Source: Labilibacter marinus (GTDB lineage: Bacteria; Bacteroidota; Bacteroidia; Bacteroidales; Marinilabiliaceae). From it: DNA of 64,000 bases. Shown here in pieces: positions 51,626 to 61,241 of the stretch (position 1 is its first letter; each line of letters starts with the position of its first letter). The translations under genes and the position numbers were made by a program. The notes below the pieces were generated by a model, which ran no database searches, was not told the DNA's origin, and saw only the letters and a program-made list of their open reading frames with translations. Where the stretch lies: positions 124,001 to 188,000 of the forward strand of contig NZ_LXYE02000012.1 in the NCBI RefSeq assembly GCF_001659685.2, read 5' to 3'.

Positions 51626-53212
51626 TTACATTCTAAAAATTCCGTAAGAGGAACTGTTGTTTTGTTTATTTTGAGCTATACTTAATCCAATGGATAATAT
51701 GGTTCGGGTGTTGGCTGGGTCTATTATGCCATCATCCCATAAACGACTGGTGGCATAATACGGAGAAGCTTCCTTTTCGAAACCGGCTTTGGTTTGCTGC
51801 TTCATATTTTCCAATTCTTCTTCCGATATTTCTGTTCCTAAAGATTTAGCTTGGTCTATTTTTACTGTAGCTAATACATCGGCAGCTTGTTGAGGTCCCA
51901 TCACCGAAATGCTTGAGTTGGGCCAGGATAAAAGCAAACGAGGGCCAAAGGCTCTTCCTCCCATGGCATAATTTCCTGCGCCATAACTACCACCAATCAT
52001 AATGGTGAAAAATGGCACTTTAGAATTAGCTAATGCATTTACCATTTTGGCGCCATCCTTTGCTATGCCCTGTTTTTCGTATGCCTTACCTACCATAAAC
52101 CCAGCAATGTTTTGTAAAAATATCATGGGTAAATTACGGTTGTTGCATAGTTGAATAAAGTGCGCACCTTTTTGTGCCGATTCGGAAAAAAGAATGCCGT
52201 TATTGGCTAAAATTCCTACTTTATTACCATTTATACTAGCGTAACCAGTCACTAATGTAGAGCCATAGTCGGCCTTAAATTCACTAAACTTTGCTTCGTC
52301 TGTTAAATGCTGTATTAACTTTCTAACATCCTTTTGCTGATGTCCTGCAGATGGTATTTCCTCATAAATATCTTCGGGTGCAAAGCCAGTAGGTTTAGCC
52401 TCTTCCTTCAGAAAATTTTCTTTTTCGGGAATAGGTAAACTTTTAAATATGTCTCTGCATATTTCAATGGCATGGTGGTCGTCATCGGCTAAATGGTCTG
52501 CTACTCCTGATTGCGAAGTATGCATCTTTCCGCCACCTAATTCTTCTGCAGTAACATCTTCGCCAGTGGCTGCTTTTACCAACGGAGGACCTCCTAAAAA
52601 TATGGTTCCTTGGTTTTTAACAATGATGGTTTCTTCGCTCATGGCAGGAATGTACGCTCCACCTGCAGTACATGATCCCATGACAATGCTGATTTGTGGA
52701 ATACCTGCGGCAGACATACGAGCCTGATTATAAAATATACGACCAAAATCATCTTTATCTGGAAAAACATTGGCTTGTTCGGGTAAAAATATACCTCCAG
52801 AGTCAACCAGATACACACAAGCCAGGTTATTTTCTGAGGCAATTTCTTGAGCCCTCAAATGCTTTTTAATAGTCTCCTTTACATAGGTACCTCCCTTAGT
52901 AGTGGCATCGTTGGCAATAATCATCGTCTCTCTGCCTTCTATTACGCCAATACCTGTAATGATACCAGCCGAAGGAAAACTATCCTTGTATTGCCCATAA
53001 GCTGCTAAAGCCGAAAGTTCTATAAAAGGAGTGTGCGAATCTACCAATAAATCAATACGTTCTTTAGTAAGCAGTTTTCCTCTTTTTTTGTGTCTTTCTT
53101 TTTGCTTGAAATTGAGCTTATCGAGGTTTTGAAGTATTTTATTGAATTCGGCCACCTCATGAGGCACCGATTCTGTATGGTTAAGATTATTATATGTTTT
53201 TGTATTTGTCAT
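51626..53212 (-). CDS. methylcrotonyl-CoA carboxylase, carboxyltransferase beta subunit
   Basis: Transfers the carboxyl group from biotin to the acyl-CoA; 528 residues with two crotonase-like halves. Recognisable parts: GGTYVKETIKKHLRAQEIA, LVDSGGIFLPEQANVFPD, GSCTAGGAYIPAMS, GGPPLVKAATGE, and in the second half LQNIAGFMVGKAYE and GGSYGAGNYAMGGRAF. FLPEQ rather than the MxxS forms of propionyl-CoA enzymes fits the methylcrotonyl type. Start: Met 53212 fits the family N-terminus; a 20-codon upstream extension is not needed. First gene of the operon. Confidence 0.94.
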   Translation of the reverse strand: MTNTKTYNNLNHTESVPHEVAEFNKILQNLDKLNFKQKERHKKRGKLLTKERIDLLVDSHTPFIELSALAAYGQYKDSFPSAGIITGIGVIEGRETMIIANDATTKGGTYVKETIKKHLRAQEIASENNLACVYLVDSGGIFLPEQANVFPDKDDFGRIFYNQARMSAAGIPQISIVMGSCTAGGAYIPAMSEETIIVKNQGTIFLGGPPLVKAATGEDVTAEELGGGKMHTSQSGVADHLADDDHHAIEICRDIFKSLPIPEKENFLKEEAKPTGFAPEDIYEEIPSAGHQQKDVRKLIQHLTDEAKFSEFKADYGSTLVTGYASINGNKVGILANNGILFSESAQKGAHFIQLCNNRNLPMIFLQNIAGFMVGKAYEKQGIAKDGAKMVNALANSKVPFFTIMIGGSYGAGNYAMGGRAFGPRLLLSWPNSSISVMGPQQAADVLATVKIDQAKSLGTEISEEELENMKQQTKAGFEKEASPYYATSRLWDDGIIDPANTRTILSIGLSIAQNKQNNSSSYGIFRM

Positions 53213-53396
53213 TTTTATAGGATATATCGCATGCCTTAATAACCATGATAAATGCAAAATGTTTGAAGGCAATTAAAATTATCAAACCTAAAGCCTATAA
53301 AAATGACATCCTCTTAAAAAATATGCACAATAGATTAAAATTGAAGCGTCCACAATAGCAGTTGTTTATTGATGAGAATCTCAAATTAAGATATAA

Positions 53397-53434
53397 AAAA
53401 ACGGAGTGCGATAATTGTATCACACTCCGTTTTG
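53397..53434. terminator. intrinsic terminator
   Basis: ACGGAGTG/CACTCCGT with an inner GATA/TATC stem (53401-53413 with 53418-53430), flanked by A and T runs. It lies after the minus-strand zinc-ribbon gene that ends at 53458. Confidence 0.88.
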
Positions 53435-53457
53435 AATAGAATAGTTATTCTGAAATT

Positions 53458-54063
53458 TTAATCTCGGTTTATATCAAATATGATATTTTCCACATACATA
53501 TTTTTTAATTCAGTCCTAGATAATATATAAATATCATCGCCATAACATGTATCATTCTCAATTTCATGTAGTCCACTTTTAGTGGTAAACCCATAATTGT
53601 TCTGTACAAAAACAATACTGTCCTCAGTAACCTCAATTACCTTAATAGTTGAATAGTTCTCAGGTCCATCTTCGTATTCATATACATCTCCTGTTAGGGG
53701 ATTGTTAATATATTCTTGTTCGTTTTGAGCCTCCACATTCGAAGAATAGCTTAAAAATGCGATTAGCAGAGCAATAAAAATTAATCCTGAGAAATGCCAA
53801 ATGGGAATTTTAGAATCTTGTTTTATTTCATTGTAGGCACGTTTTATATCATCCGGCATTTCTTTAGGTTTAAAAACGTGGTTGCACTGAATGCATTGGG
53901 CAGCACTTTTTTTGCCAAGTGAGAAGGTCGGAATCCAAAAAATATGAAAATACTTGCCAAAGAAACTACTTGTTATAGAGTCCTTTGTTTCGCAATTAGG
54001 ACATTTGCAGTTTTTAAGTTGTTGACTTTTAATGTGTGATGAACGCCATCCATAGATTACCAT
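53458..54063 (-). CDS. zinc-ribbon membrane protein of unknown function (201 aa)
   Basis: Two Cys pairs, CKCPNCET and CIQCNH, near the N-terminus form a zinc-ribbon-like unit, followed by a membrane helix (about 95-114) and a C-terminal segment likely on the outer side. No recognised domain beyond that. Such proteins often serve as membrane-anchored adaptors; nothing in the neighbourhood says what it does. Confidence 0.8.
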   Translation of the reverse strand: MVIYGWRSSHIKSQQLKNCKCPNCETKDSITSSFFGKYFHIFWIPTFSLGKKSAAQCIQCNHVFKPKEMPDDIKRAYNEIKQDSKIPIWHFSGLIFIALLIAFLSYSSNVEAQNEQEYINNPLTGDVYEYEDGPENYSTIKVIEVTEDSIVFVQNNYGFTTKSGLHEIENDTCYGDDIYILSRTELKNMYVENIIFDINRD

Positions 54064-54145
54064 AAGTATAGAGTTTAATTATTTTGCACTTGGTTTAACG
54101 TATTACTTGAACTAAGGTTACTGGTGTAAATAGGAAATTTTATTA

Positions 54146-54177
54146 TTGTTATTTATTTATAAGAGTTGCTATTTTTG
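54146..54177 (+). promoter_or_regulatory. promoter of the helicase gene
   Basis: TTG at 54146-54148, a 21-nt spacer and TATTTTTG at 54170-54177; leader about 14 nt to the ATG at 54197. Confidence 0.68.
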
Positions 54178-54196
54178 CAATTATAAAGCCAAGTGA

Positions 54197-56116
54197 ATGA
54201 GCAGAGCAGTTAAGGAACTTAAAAAAGTACTTGCACTTCTTTTACAAGAGAAGGAAGAGGATTTACTTCAGTATAAAAGAAAGGTTGCTAATACATCCAT
54301 TGTAGAAAGACGAAAAGAAGGTGTGTGTTGGTATCCTTTAAGTGTTGAGCGGACTAAATTTGATGCAGGTGAACGATTGTTGGTTAAGGTATCTCGCCCT
54401 AAAGAGCATAAAGAGTCGCATTTGTTTCAATCCGGAAAGTTGGTTTCTATATTCTCCAATGCAGGTAGTAATAATGAGCAAAAACATGCCATTACTGGTG
54501 TTGTTAACCGTTCGGGTGAGCGAGAAATGATCATTACCTTAAATAATGATGATGAGCCTGATTGGTTGCATGATGGTAATGTGGGTGTACAACTCATGTT
54601 TGATGAGAACGCTTATTTAGAGATGGAGCGAGCCTTAAATATTGTGATGAATCCGTTGGATAATCGTTTAGAGCAATTGCGCGGTATTCTGCTGGAATCC
54701 GAAGAAGCTTCTTTCACTCAAAAGTATCCTGTAGAAATTCCTCATTTGAATAGCAGCCAGAATAAAGCTCTGCAATTAATTTCTTCGGCTGATGATTTAG
54801 CCATTGTTCACGGACCACCGGGAACGGGAAAAACTACCTCCTTAGTTGAAAGTATTCATCATACTTTAAAATCGGAAAACCAAGTCTTAGTTTGTGCTCC
54901 GAGTAATGCGGCTATTGATTTGTTATGCGAAAAACTGGGAGAAAAAGGTTTAAATGTGGTTAGGATAGGACATCCTGCCAGAGTAACTGAGGAAATTTTA
55001 AGTAAAACATTGGACGCTCAGATAGCGCATCATAATAATTATAAAGATTTAAAAGCTATAAAAAAACAAGCTGATGAGTATTATAGAACGGCCAGAAAAT
55101 ACAAACGTAATTTTGGTCATGAAGAACGTCAGCAACGAAGGTTATTGTTGCAAGAATCCAGTAAATTAAAAAAGGAAGCCGAGCAATTGGAGTATTACAT
55201 TGTTAACGATATTTTAAGTAATTCTCAGGTTATTGCAAGCACTATGGTGGGTGCTTCAAATTATCAAATTAGAGATAGGAAATTTAATACTGTTTTTATT
55301 GATGAGGCAGCGCAAGGTTTGGAGCCAGCAACTTGGATTCCTATTACTAAAGCCAATCGTGTTGTTTTTGCAGGCGACCATTGTCAATTGCCACCTACCA
55401 TTAAATCATTTGAAGCTGCCAGAGCGGGTTTAGACGAAACGCTATTTGAAAAAGCTATCAAGCGGAACAAGGCCGATGTCATGTTACAGGAGCAATATCG
55501 CATGCATGCAGATATTATGCGTTTTTCAAGTCAGTATTTTTATGGAAATAAATTAAAGGCCAATGAAAATGTTGAAGATTGGAAAGTATTTGAGGAGGAT
55601 TTAGCCATAGAATTTATTGATACGGCAGGCTGTGGGTTTTTTGAGCAGGTGGATAAGGAAACTAGAAGCTCTTTTAATCCAGAAGAAAGTGATTTATTAT
55701 TAAAGCACTTTAGAGAATATTTTAGCACCATCGACCAAACCTTGGGAGATATTGAAACCAGTGTAGGTGTAATTTCTCCTTATAAGGCTCAGGTAAATTT
55801 ATTACAACAGAATTTTAAAGGAGTGGAGGAGGAGTTTGAAAATACCAAAGCATTGATTTCTGTAAATACGGTAGATTCTTTTCAGGGACAGGAGAGAGAT
55901 GTGATTTATATTAGTTTGGTGCGTAGTAACGAAAAAGGTGAGATAGGCTTTTTAGGTGATACACGACGAATGAATGTGGCTATGACTCGGGCGCGTAAAA
56001 AGCTCGTTATTATAGGGGATAGCGCTACAATTGGTCAGCATCAGTTTTATAGTAAGTTTTTAGATTACGTAAACGAGATAGGAGCATATCGCAGTGCTTT
56101 TGAAATGTTGTATTAA
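54197..56116 (+). CDS. superfamily 1B DNA/RNA helicase (Upf1/IGHMBP2-like)
   Basis: A 639-residue 5'-3' helicase. Motif I GPPGTGKTT (about 206-214), APSNAAIDLL, motif II VFIDEAAQGLEPA, AGDHCQLPPT, QYRMHADIM, then VDSFQGQERDVIYISLVRSN and NVAMTRARKKLVI. The N-terminal region (1-190) matches the bacterial IGHMBP2 group OB/stalk area. It is widespread in Bacteroidota; its exact role is unknown. Confidence 0.94.
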   Translation: MSRAVKELKKVLALLLQEKEEDLLQYKRKVANTSIVERRKEGVCWYPLSVERTKFDAGERLLVKVSRPKEHKESHLFQSGKLVSIFSNAGSNNEQKHAITGVVNRSGEREMIITLNNDDEPDWLHDGNVGVQLMFDENAYLEMERALNIVMNPLDNRLEQLRGILLESEEASFTQKYPVEIPHLNSSQNKALQLISSADDLAIVHGPPGTGKTTSLVESIHHTLKSENQVLVCAPSNAAIDLLCEKLGEKGLNVVRIGHPARVTEEILSKTLDAQIAHHNNYKDLKAIKKQADEYYRTARKYKRNFGHEERQQRRLLLQESSKLKKEAEQLEYYIVNDILSNSQVIASTMVGASNYQIRDRKFNTVFIDEAAQGLEPATWIPITKANRVVFAGDHCQLPPTIKSFEAARAGLDETLFEKAIKRNKADVMLQEQYRMHADIMRFSSQYFYGNKLKANENVEDWKVFEEDLAIEFIDTAGCGFFEQVDKETRSSFNPEESDLLLKHFREYFSTIDQTLGDIETSVGVISPYKAQVNLLQQNFKGVEEEFENTKALISVNTVDSFQGQERDVIYISLVRSNEKGEIGFLGDTRRMNVAMTRARKKLVIIGDSATIGQHQFYSKFLDYVNEIGAYRSAFEMLY

Positions 56117-56229
56117 AAAGATATTTAGGTCTTAATTGTTAAAAACTATTAAATATCTAGGGAATATTGCATTTAATGTAACATTTTTCTGTGTTTATCG
56201 ATAAAAGTACTCAAAAAGAGGGTGTTGAT

Positions 56230-56862
56230 ATGAAGCTGAAAGAAATTACTACATTACTAACTGGATTGTTATTTTTATCAAATGTTAGTGTGGCTCAATC
56301 TAATCAAAAAAGTTATTGGCAAAGAGGTTCGTTAAAAGTAGATACTACTTTTAAAAACATGTATCTCGATAATTTTCTGGTTCCATTCACCCAATTTGAG
56401 GATTTACACCATTGCAAAATCCGTATTAAAACCAAGAAGTTAAAAACTACTATGACCGCCCGTCCTGGCTTTTGGTCCTTACTTTTAGGCAAGCGAAATC
56501 GTCAATATATTATTCATGTAAATACCGACCCCAATTTTGATGGCGTACTTTTAGCCGATGTACCAGAGGAAGCTCGCATTGGTTTATTTGCGCATGAGTT
56601 AATGCATATACGCGATTACGAAAGCAGAAAAATGACTGGTGTAATGCAACGCGGATTTCAGTATCTATCTAAGGATGGAAAACGTAAGGTGGAGCATTAT
56701 ACCGATAGCTTAACTATAGCTGCAGGTTTTGGTGAGCACCTTTTTCAGTGGGCTGCATACGTGTTATACGACTCTGATGCCTCAGAAGAATATAAAGCCT
56801 TTAAATCGGAAATTTATATGTCTCCTGTTACTATCTACAATAAAATGAGTTTGGTAGAGTAG
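56230..56862 (+). CDS. exported zincin-like protein (HELMH)
   Basis: A 210-residue protein with a signal peptide (about 1-23, ending SVAQS) and a putative zinc-protease motif FAHELMHIRDYESRKMTG (HExxH followed by D/E). Beyond this I recognise no family. Start Met 56230 is chosen because it begins the signal peptide; a GTG 13 codons upstream is unlikely. The HExxH-x-x-D-Y pattern suggests a metallopeptidase or a peptidase-like scaffold acting in the periplasm. Confidence 0.72.
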   Translation: MKLKEITTLLTGLLFLSNVSVAQSNQKSYWQRGSLKVDTTFKNMYLDNFLVPFTQFEDLHHCKIRIKTKKLKTTMTARPGFWSLLLGKRNRQYIIHVNTDPNFDGVLLADVPEEARIGLFAHELMHIRDYESRKMTGVMQRGFQYLSKDGKRKVEHYTDSLTIAAGFGEHLFQWAAYVLYDSDASEEYKAFKSEIYMSPVTIYNKMSLVE

Positions 56863-56989
56863 TTCGGTTCTGTTATAAAGCTTTCCTTTGTATTATGTTT
56901 GTACGTGTATAGTCATTTAATGTACCTCAAAGTACATCTACCCCCGTTCAATGTGTATTATTGTACCGTAGTTTTTTTACGAATTATTT

Positions 56990-56997
56990 TATCTTTG
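56990..56997 (+). promoter_or_regulatory. candidate -7 element for the sulfatase gene
   Basis: TATCTTTG, 60 nt before the ATG. Upstream at 56920-56937 ATGTAC-ctcaaa-GTACAT is a 6-bp inverted repeat that could be an operator. No -33 TTG was seen at the right distance. Confidence 0.4.
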
Positions 56998-57057
56998 ATG
57001 GGCTTGTTTAAAAATGGGCTCAAGTAATAGAAAACTATTTTACATAAATATACTAAC

Positions 57058-58617
57058 ATGAAAACCTCAAATTTGATTTCTTCCTTTTTGATTGTTTTGG
57101 CATTTTTAGCGAGCTGTGCTCCTGCTAAGAAAAAGGAAGCTGAAACATCAGAAAAAACAACAAAGCCTAACATTGTTGTAATTTATTTAGATGACCTAGG
57201 TTATGGTGATGTAGGTGCTTATGGTGCTACTGAAATTGCTACGCCACATATGGATGCCTTAGCTAATGGCGGAGTTCGTTTTACTAACGGATATGCAACA
57301 TCGGCAACTTGTACTCCAAGTCGTTACGGATTATTAACTGGTGTTTACCCTTGGCGTAATAAAGATGCTAAAATTCTACCAGGAACAGCTCCATTGTTAA
57401 TTAGTACAGAGCAAATGACTATTCCTAAAATGTTAAAACCTGCTGGTTACCATACTGGTATTGTAGGTAAATGGCATCTAGGACTAGGGTCTGGTATAGT
57501 AAACTGGAACGAAAGAGTTAGCCCGGGACCTAACGAGGTTGGATTTGATTATGCTTATATCATGGCTGCCACGCAAGATCGTGTTCCAACGGTTTATATC
57601 GATAACGGTAATGTAGCTAATCTTGATCCTAATGATCCAATTGAAATTGATTATAAAAATAATTTCGAAGGACAACCTACAGGAAAAGAGAATCCAGAGT
57701 TGTGCGAAATGAAATGGCATCATGGTCATAATAGCACAATTATTAATGGTGTACCGCGTATTGGATTTATGAAAGGTGGAGAGTCTGCTCGTTGGAAAGA
57801 TGTAGATATGGCTGACCACTTTTTAGCTAAGGCGCAAGCTTACGTTAAAGCGCATAAAAATGAGCCTTTCTTTTTATACTATGCCATGCAACAACCACAC
57901 GTGCCTCGTACACCACATCCTCGTTTTGTAGGAGCTACTACATTAGGGCCTCGTGGAGATGTAATTGCTGAAGCTGACTGGTGTATTGGTGAGTTTATCA
58001 AAACACTTGAAGCGGAAGGTTTAATGGAAAATACTTTAATCGTATTTTCTAGCGATAATGGGCCAGTATTGAATGATGGCTATTACGATGACGCAGTAGA
58101 AAAGCTAGGCGACCATACTCCTGCAGGCGGATTAAGAGGTGGTAAGTATAGTTTATATGAAGCGGGTACACGTGTTCCATTCTTTACATATTGGAAAGGT
58201 AAAATTCAGCCAAAGGTATCGGATGCCTTGGTATGTCAAATGGATGTGATGGCTTCAATTGCAGAGTTAGTTGGTGTTGAAAATCCAAATTTGGATAGTC
58301 AAAATATGTTAGCTGAATTAATGGGTACTTCTGATAAAGGAAGAGACGAATTGGTTCTTGAAGCTACTTCCAGAACTGCTTTCCGTAAAGGAGATTGGGC
58401 GTTAATTCCTCCGTATAAAGGAAAGCCAGTAAATACACAAGTTAATATTGAGGTAGGTAACGGACCAGATTATCAATTGTACAACCTAAAAGAGGATATT
58501 GGTCAGCAAAAAGATGTTGCTGCTGAAAATCCAGAAAAAGTAGCTGAATTAAAAGCTGCCTTTGAAGCTATTAGAGGTGATGCTAATGCTGGTGTTCAGA
58601 AGTTAGAATTACACTAG
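57058..58617 (+). CDS. S1-type sulfatase lipoprotein
   Basis: Hydrolyses a sulfate ester, probably on a polysaccharide or fragment, outside the cytoplasm. The 519 residues start with a lipoprotein signal (lipobox LASC, Cys20). Asp-Asp at 45-46 and CTPSR with Cys85, the residue converted to formylglycine, place it in the cysteine-type S1 family; GKWHLG and a later SSDNGP segment are also typical. A maturase (anaerobic sulfatase-maturating enzyme) must act on it but is not in the window. No SusC/SusD or glycoside hydrolase adjoins it. Confidence 0.95.
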   Translation: MKTSNLISSFLIVLAFLASCAPAKKKEAETSEKTTKPNIVVIYLDDLGYGDVGAYGATEIATPHMDALANGGVRFTNGYATSATCTPSRYGLLTGVYPWRNKDAKILPGTAPLLISTEQMTIPKMLKPAGYHTGIVGKWHLGLGSGIVNWNERVSPGPNEVGFDYAYIMAATQDRVPTVYIDNGNVANLDPNDPIEIDYKNNFEGQPTGKENPELCEMKWHHGHNSTIINGVPRIGFMKGGESARWKDVDMADHFLAKAQAYVKAHKNEPFFLYYAMQQPHVPRTPHPRFVGATTLGPRGDVIAEADWCIGEFIKTLEAEGLMENTLIVFSSDNGPVLNDGYYDDAVEKLGDHTPAGGLRGGKYSLYEAGTRVPFFTYWKGKIQPKVSDALVCQMDVMASIAELVGVENPNLDSQNMLAELMGTSDKGRDELVLEATSRTAFRKGDWALIPPYKGKPVNTQVNIEVGNGPDYQLYNLKEDIGQQKDVAAENPEKVAELKAAFEAIRGDANAGVQKLELH

Positions 58618-58647
58618 AATGTAAGTTGTAGTGCTTTAAAATATATA

Positions 58648-58682
58648 AAGAGAGTGTTCCTTGTGAGCACTCTCTTTTTTTT
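58648..58682 (+). terminator. sulfatase terminator
   Basis: AGAGAGTG/CACTCTCT (58649-58656 with 58668-58675), with three further pairs toward the loop, then a run of T. Confidence 0.88.
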
Positions 58683-58751
58683 GTATAAGTGAGGCGCGCA
58701 ACCCATCTTTTTTTGTTTCGTCAATACTGAAAGAATTTGAAACGAAACCCT

Positions 58752-59105
58752 ATGAAAAAAACTATTTTATTATTATTATTATTTGTACTAGCCCTAGTAG
58801 TTGCATGTGAAAAAGAAAACACTCCGGTTGAATATGTCGATGTTGAAAAAGAAGACTGGTATATAAATCTTAAAGCACCATGCGAGGAGGATGATGTTTG
58901 TAAAACCACCATTGTAAAGGCAGTTTATAAAAAAGATACCGTTTATTATACAACTATGGTTGGTCCTTTATGTGATAATTTCTTCTATGTTGAAATATTG
59001 AATAATAAAGGAGAGCTCATTAAAAAATATGATTACACTAGCGTGGAGGAGTTTTCTAAGGAGCTTACTACTGTTTCTGTAGTTTATCGTTGTGATGAGC
59101 AATAA
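58752..59105 (+). CDS. small predicted lipoprotein (117 aa)
   Basis: Signal peptide with lipobox VVAC then acidic spacer (CEKENTPVEYVDVEKED). The mature part has two Cys in CEEDDVCKT and further ones near PLCDNF and YRCDEQ. No known family. Start: Met 58752 begins the signal peptide; a TTG five codons earlier is unlikely. Confidence 0.75.
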   Translation: MKKTILLLLLFVLALVVACEKENTPVEYVDVEKEDWYINLKAPCEEDDVCKTTIVKAVYKKDTVYYTTMVGPLCDNFFYVEILNNKGELIKKYDYTSVEEFSKELTTVSVVYRCDEQ

Positions 59106-59213
59106 ATAATAGGCTGCAGATGACTTTGGGTATTCAATACTTTCTCTGCTGTTGTTGAGTTGTGGCAATTATTATATCTTTAATGCCAAGTCAAAATATA
59201 CAAGCTTAAAACT

Positions 59214-59612
59214 ATGCAGAAAATTGAAAAATTATATGAAGTAATGGGAGAGTTACTTTATGCCGTTGCAAAAGCAGATGGAGTAATCCAGCCAGAAGAG
59301 AAGGATGCTTTAAATAAATTACTTCAAAATCATGCCTCTCAAGAGGATATTATGTGGTCGTTTGAATATGAGGAGAGTAAAAATACTACAGTAGAAGAGG
59401 TATATAATAAAGTAATTAACTTTTGCCATAGTTACGGACCAGCTGCGCAGTATCAAGAGTTTATTAATGCCATGACCGTGATTGCAGAAGCAGCGGATGG
59501 TTTAGATGAAAAAGAGTCAAAAATCATCAATTCCTTTTCTAAAGATTTATTGGCCAGATTTCAACAAGATGCTGAAAAATTGCTCGTCTTTAAAGACGAT
59601 ATGGAAGATTAA
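59214..59612 (+). CDS. TerB-family protein (132 aa)
   Basis: An all-helical TerB-like domain (VAKADGVIQPEEKDALNKLL, AEAADGLDEKESKIINSF), without the J domain of the protein at 45161. TerB folds are linked with metal or stress responses in other bacteria. It is 106 nt upstream of the glutaminase gene. Confidence 0.85.
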   Translation: MQKIEKLYEVMGELLYAVAKADGVIQPEEKDALNKLLQNHASQEDIMWSFEYEESKNTTVEEVYNKVINFCHSYGPAAQYQEFINAMTVIAEAADGLDEKESKIINSFSKDLLARFQQDAEKLLVFKDDMED

Positions 59613-59718
59613 TAGCATAAAGGGTTTTGCATAATTGAAACCCTTTTTAGGTTTACTATACCTCACATCTGTCATTTTTTTTGTGCTTCATATTCTTCAA
59701 ATTAGAAACAAAAAGAAT

Positions 59719-60633
59719 ATGGCATATCAAGCTATTATCCAACAAATCTACGAAAAGATAAAGGCCGAAGATAATATTGGTCAGGCTGCATCGTATATAC
59801 CTCAATTAACCGCTGTCGATACAAATCTCTTTGGAATTCATTTGGTCACAAAAAATCATCAGGAATATGGAATTGGTGACAGGTATGTGAAATTCTCTAT
59901 TCAAAGTATTGCTAAGTGTTTATCGTTATGCGTGGCGTATAAACTCCTAGGGTCACAAATATGGAAGCGAGTTGGTGTGGAGCCTTCTGGCACTGCTTTT
60001 AATTCGCTTACACAGCTGGAGTTGGATAAAGGTATTCCTCGAAATCCGTTTATTAATGGAGGCGCTATGGTAGTGGCTGATATGTTGGTGAGTGCTTTCC
60101 GTCATCCAGAAGAAGAATTCCTTAGTTTTATAAGAGAAATTAATGGAGATAATGATATTTCGTACAATGAGCATATTGTGCAATCGGAAAAAGAAATAGG
60201 CTATAGAAATATTGCCATATGCAATTTTATCAAGTCATATGGTAATTTAGAGAATCATCCAGAAAGGGTCTTGGATTTTTATTTTCGTATATGTTCCATT
60301 GAAATGACTTGTCAGGAATTGGCCAATACTTTTTTGTTTTTAGCAGATGATAATTTCAGAAACTCCAAAGGTGAGGCGGTTTTAAATATGAGTCAGGCTA
60401 AACGAATTAATGCTTTAATGCAAACGTGCGGTTTTTATGATGAGTCGGGTGAGTTTTCGTTTACCGTTGGTTTGCCTGGGAAAAGTGGGGTAGGTGGTGG
60501 AATAATTGCTATATTTCCTGATAAGTATTCTATAGCGGTATGGAGTCCTAAATTAAACGAAAAAGGTAACTCTTACAGAGGAATGCGCTTTTTAGAGCAA
60601 TTTACAACACAAACAGAGTCATCGATATTTTAA
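59719..60633 (+). CDS. glsA: glutaminase
   Basis: Hydrolyses glutamine to glutamate and ammonia, cytoplasmic, serine beta-lactamase-like fold. The 304-residue form starting at Met 59719 (MAYQAII) has the usual length for the family. Motifs: FSIQSIAKCLSL (Ser-x-x-Lys) and the NxxxxNGG-type segment RNPFINGGAMVV. A TTG-initiated reading would add 28 residues and a hydrophobic segment, which does not fit. Confidence 0.93.
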   Translation: MAYQAIIQQIYEKIKAEDNIGQAASYIPQLTAVDTNLFGIHLVTKNHQEYGIGDRYVKFSIQSIAKCLSLCVAYKLLGSQIWKRVGVEPSGTAFNSLTQLELDKGIPRNPFINGGAMVVADMLVSAFRHPEEEFLSFIREINGDNDISYNEHIVQSEKEIGYRNIAICNFIKSYGNLENHPERVLDFYFRICSIEMTCQELANTFLFLADDNFRNSKGEAVLNMSQAKRINALMQTCGFYDESGEFSFTVGLPGKSGVGGGIIAIFPDKYSIAVWSPKLNEKGNSYRGMRFLEQFTTQTESSIF

Positions 60634-60643
60634 ATGAAATGCA

Positions 60644-61180
60644 ATGGAAAGTATAGCACATCTTGACGAAATAATAAAAGACCAGGGTTTTATAGATTAC
60701 AAATGGATTAATACCAAAGATATTGAAGTGGCACATTGGGTAAGGGTAAAATGTCAGTTTGGTTGCAGTGATTTTGGTCTAGGTACTTGTCCTCCCAATA
60801 CTCCAGATGTGGAAGATTGCCGTAAGTTTTTTAATGAATACAAAAAAGCCATTGTAATTAGGTTGAATAAAAAAGCGGATAGAAATAATTACCCATCCGA
60901 TTGGTCTAAAGAGATGACCAATAATTTACTGAAGTTGGAGAGGGAAATATTTTTAGCAAACTACCCAAAAGTATTTTTGCTCAATCAAACATGTTGTAGT
61001 ATTTGTAAAGATTGTTCTAGCAATAGATTGCAGTGTAAGGACAAGAAGAACTCCAGACCAAGTCCTGAGAGTTTTTCGGTGGATGTTTATTCCACCTTAA
61101 AAAATGTGGGTATGGAAATTCAGGTAGTATCCGAAAATCCGGGAGAAATGAATCGTATTGCTATATTACTCGTGAGCTAA
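60644..61180 (+). CDS. DUF2284-family Cys-rich metal-binding protein
   Basis: A 178-residue protein with many Cys residues: CQFGCSDFGLGTCPPNTPD (about 44-62) and CCSICKDCSSNRLQCKDK (about 122-139), matching the DUF2284 pattern, which probably binds a metal or iron-sulfur centre. It lies 10 nt after the glutaminase stop and probably shares its transcript. Function unknown. Confidence 0.9.
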   Translation: MESIAHLDEIIKDQGFIDYKWINTKDIEVAHWVRVKCQFGCSDFGLGTCPPNTPDVEDCRKFFNEYKKAIVIRLNKKADRNNYPSDWSKEMTNNLLKLEREIFLANYPKVFLLNQTCCSICKDCSSNRLQCKDKKNSRPSPESFSVDVYSTLKNVGMEIQVVSENPGEMNRIAILLVS

Positions 61181-61184
61181 AAAC

Positions 61185-61223
61185 AAAAAACCGTTTTAGA
61201 AATTCATCTAAAACGGTTTTTTT
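61185..61223. terminator. convergent terminator
   Basis: CCGTTTTAGA/TCTAAAACGG (61191-61200 with 61207-61216), 6-nt loop, with A and T runs on both sides, between the DUF2284 gene and the minus-strand DUF2795 gene. Confidence 0.92.
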
Positions 61224-61241
61224 ACTTCTTAAAGTCCCTGA

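Noticed and set aside
59635-59718. A TTG-started extension of the glutaminase with a hydrophobic segment.
   Set aside because: It makes the protein longer than the family and the Met at 59719 gives the usual N-terminus.
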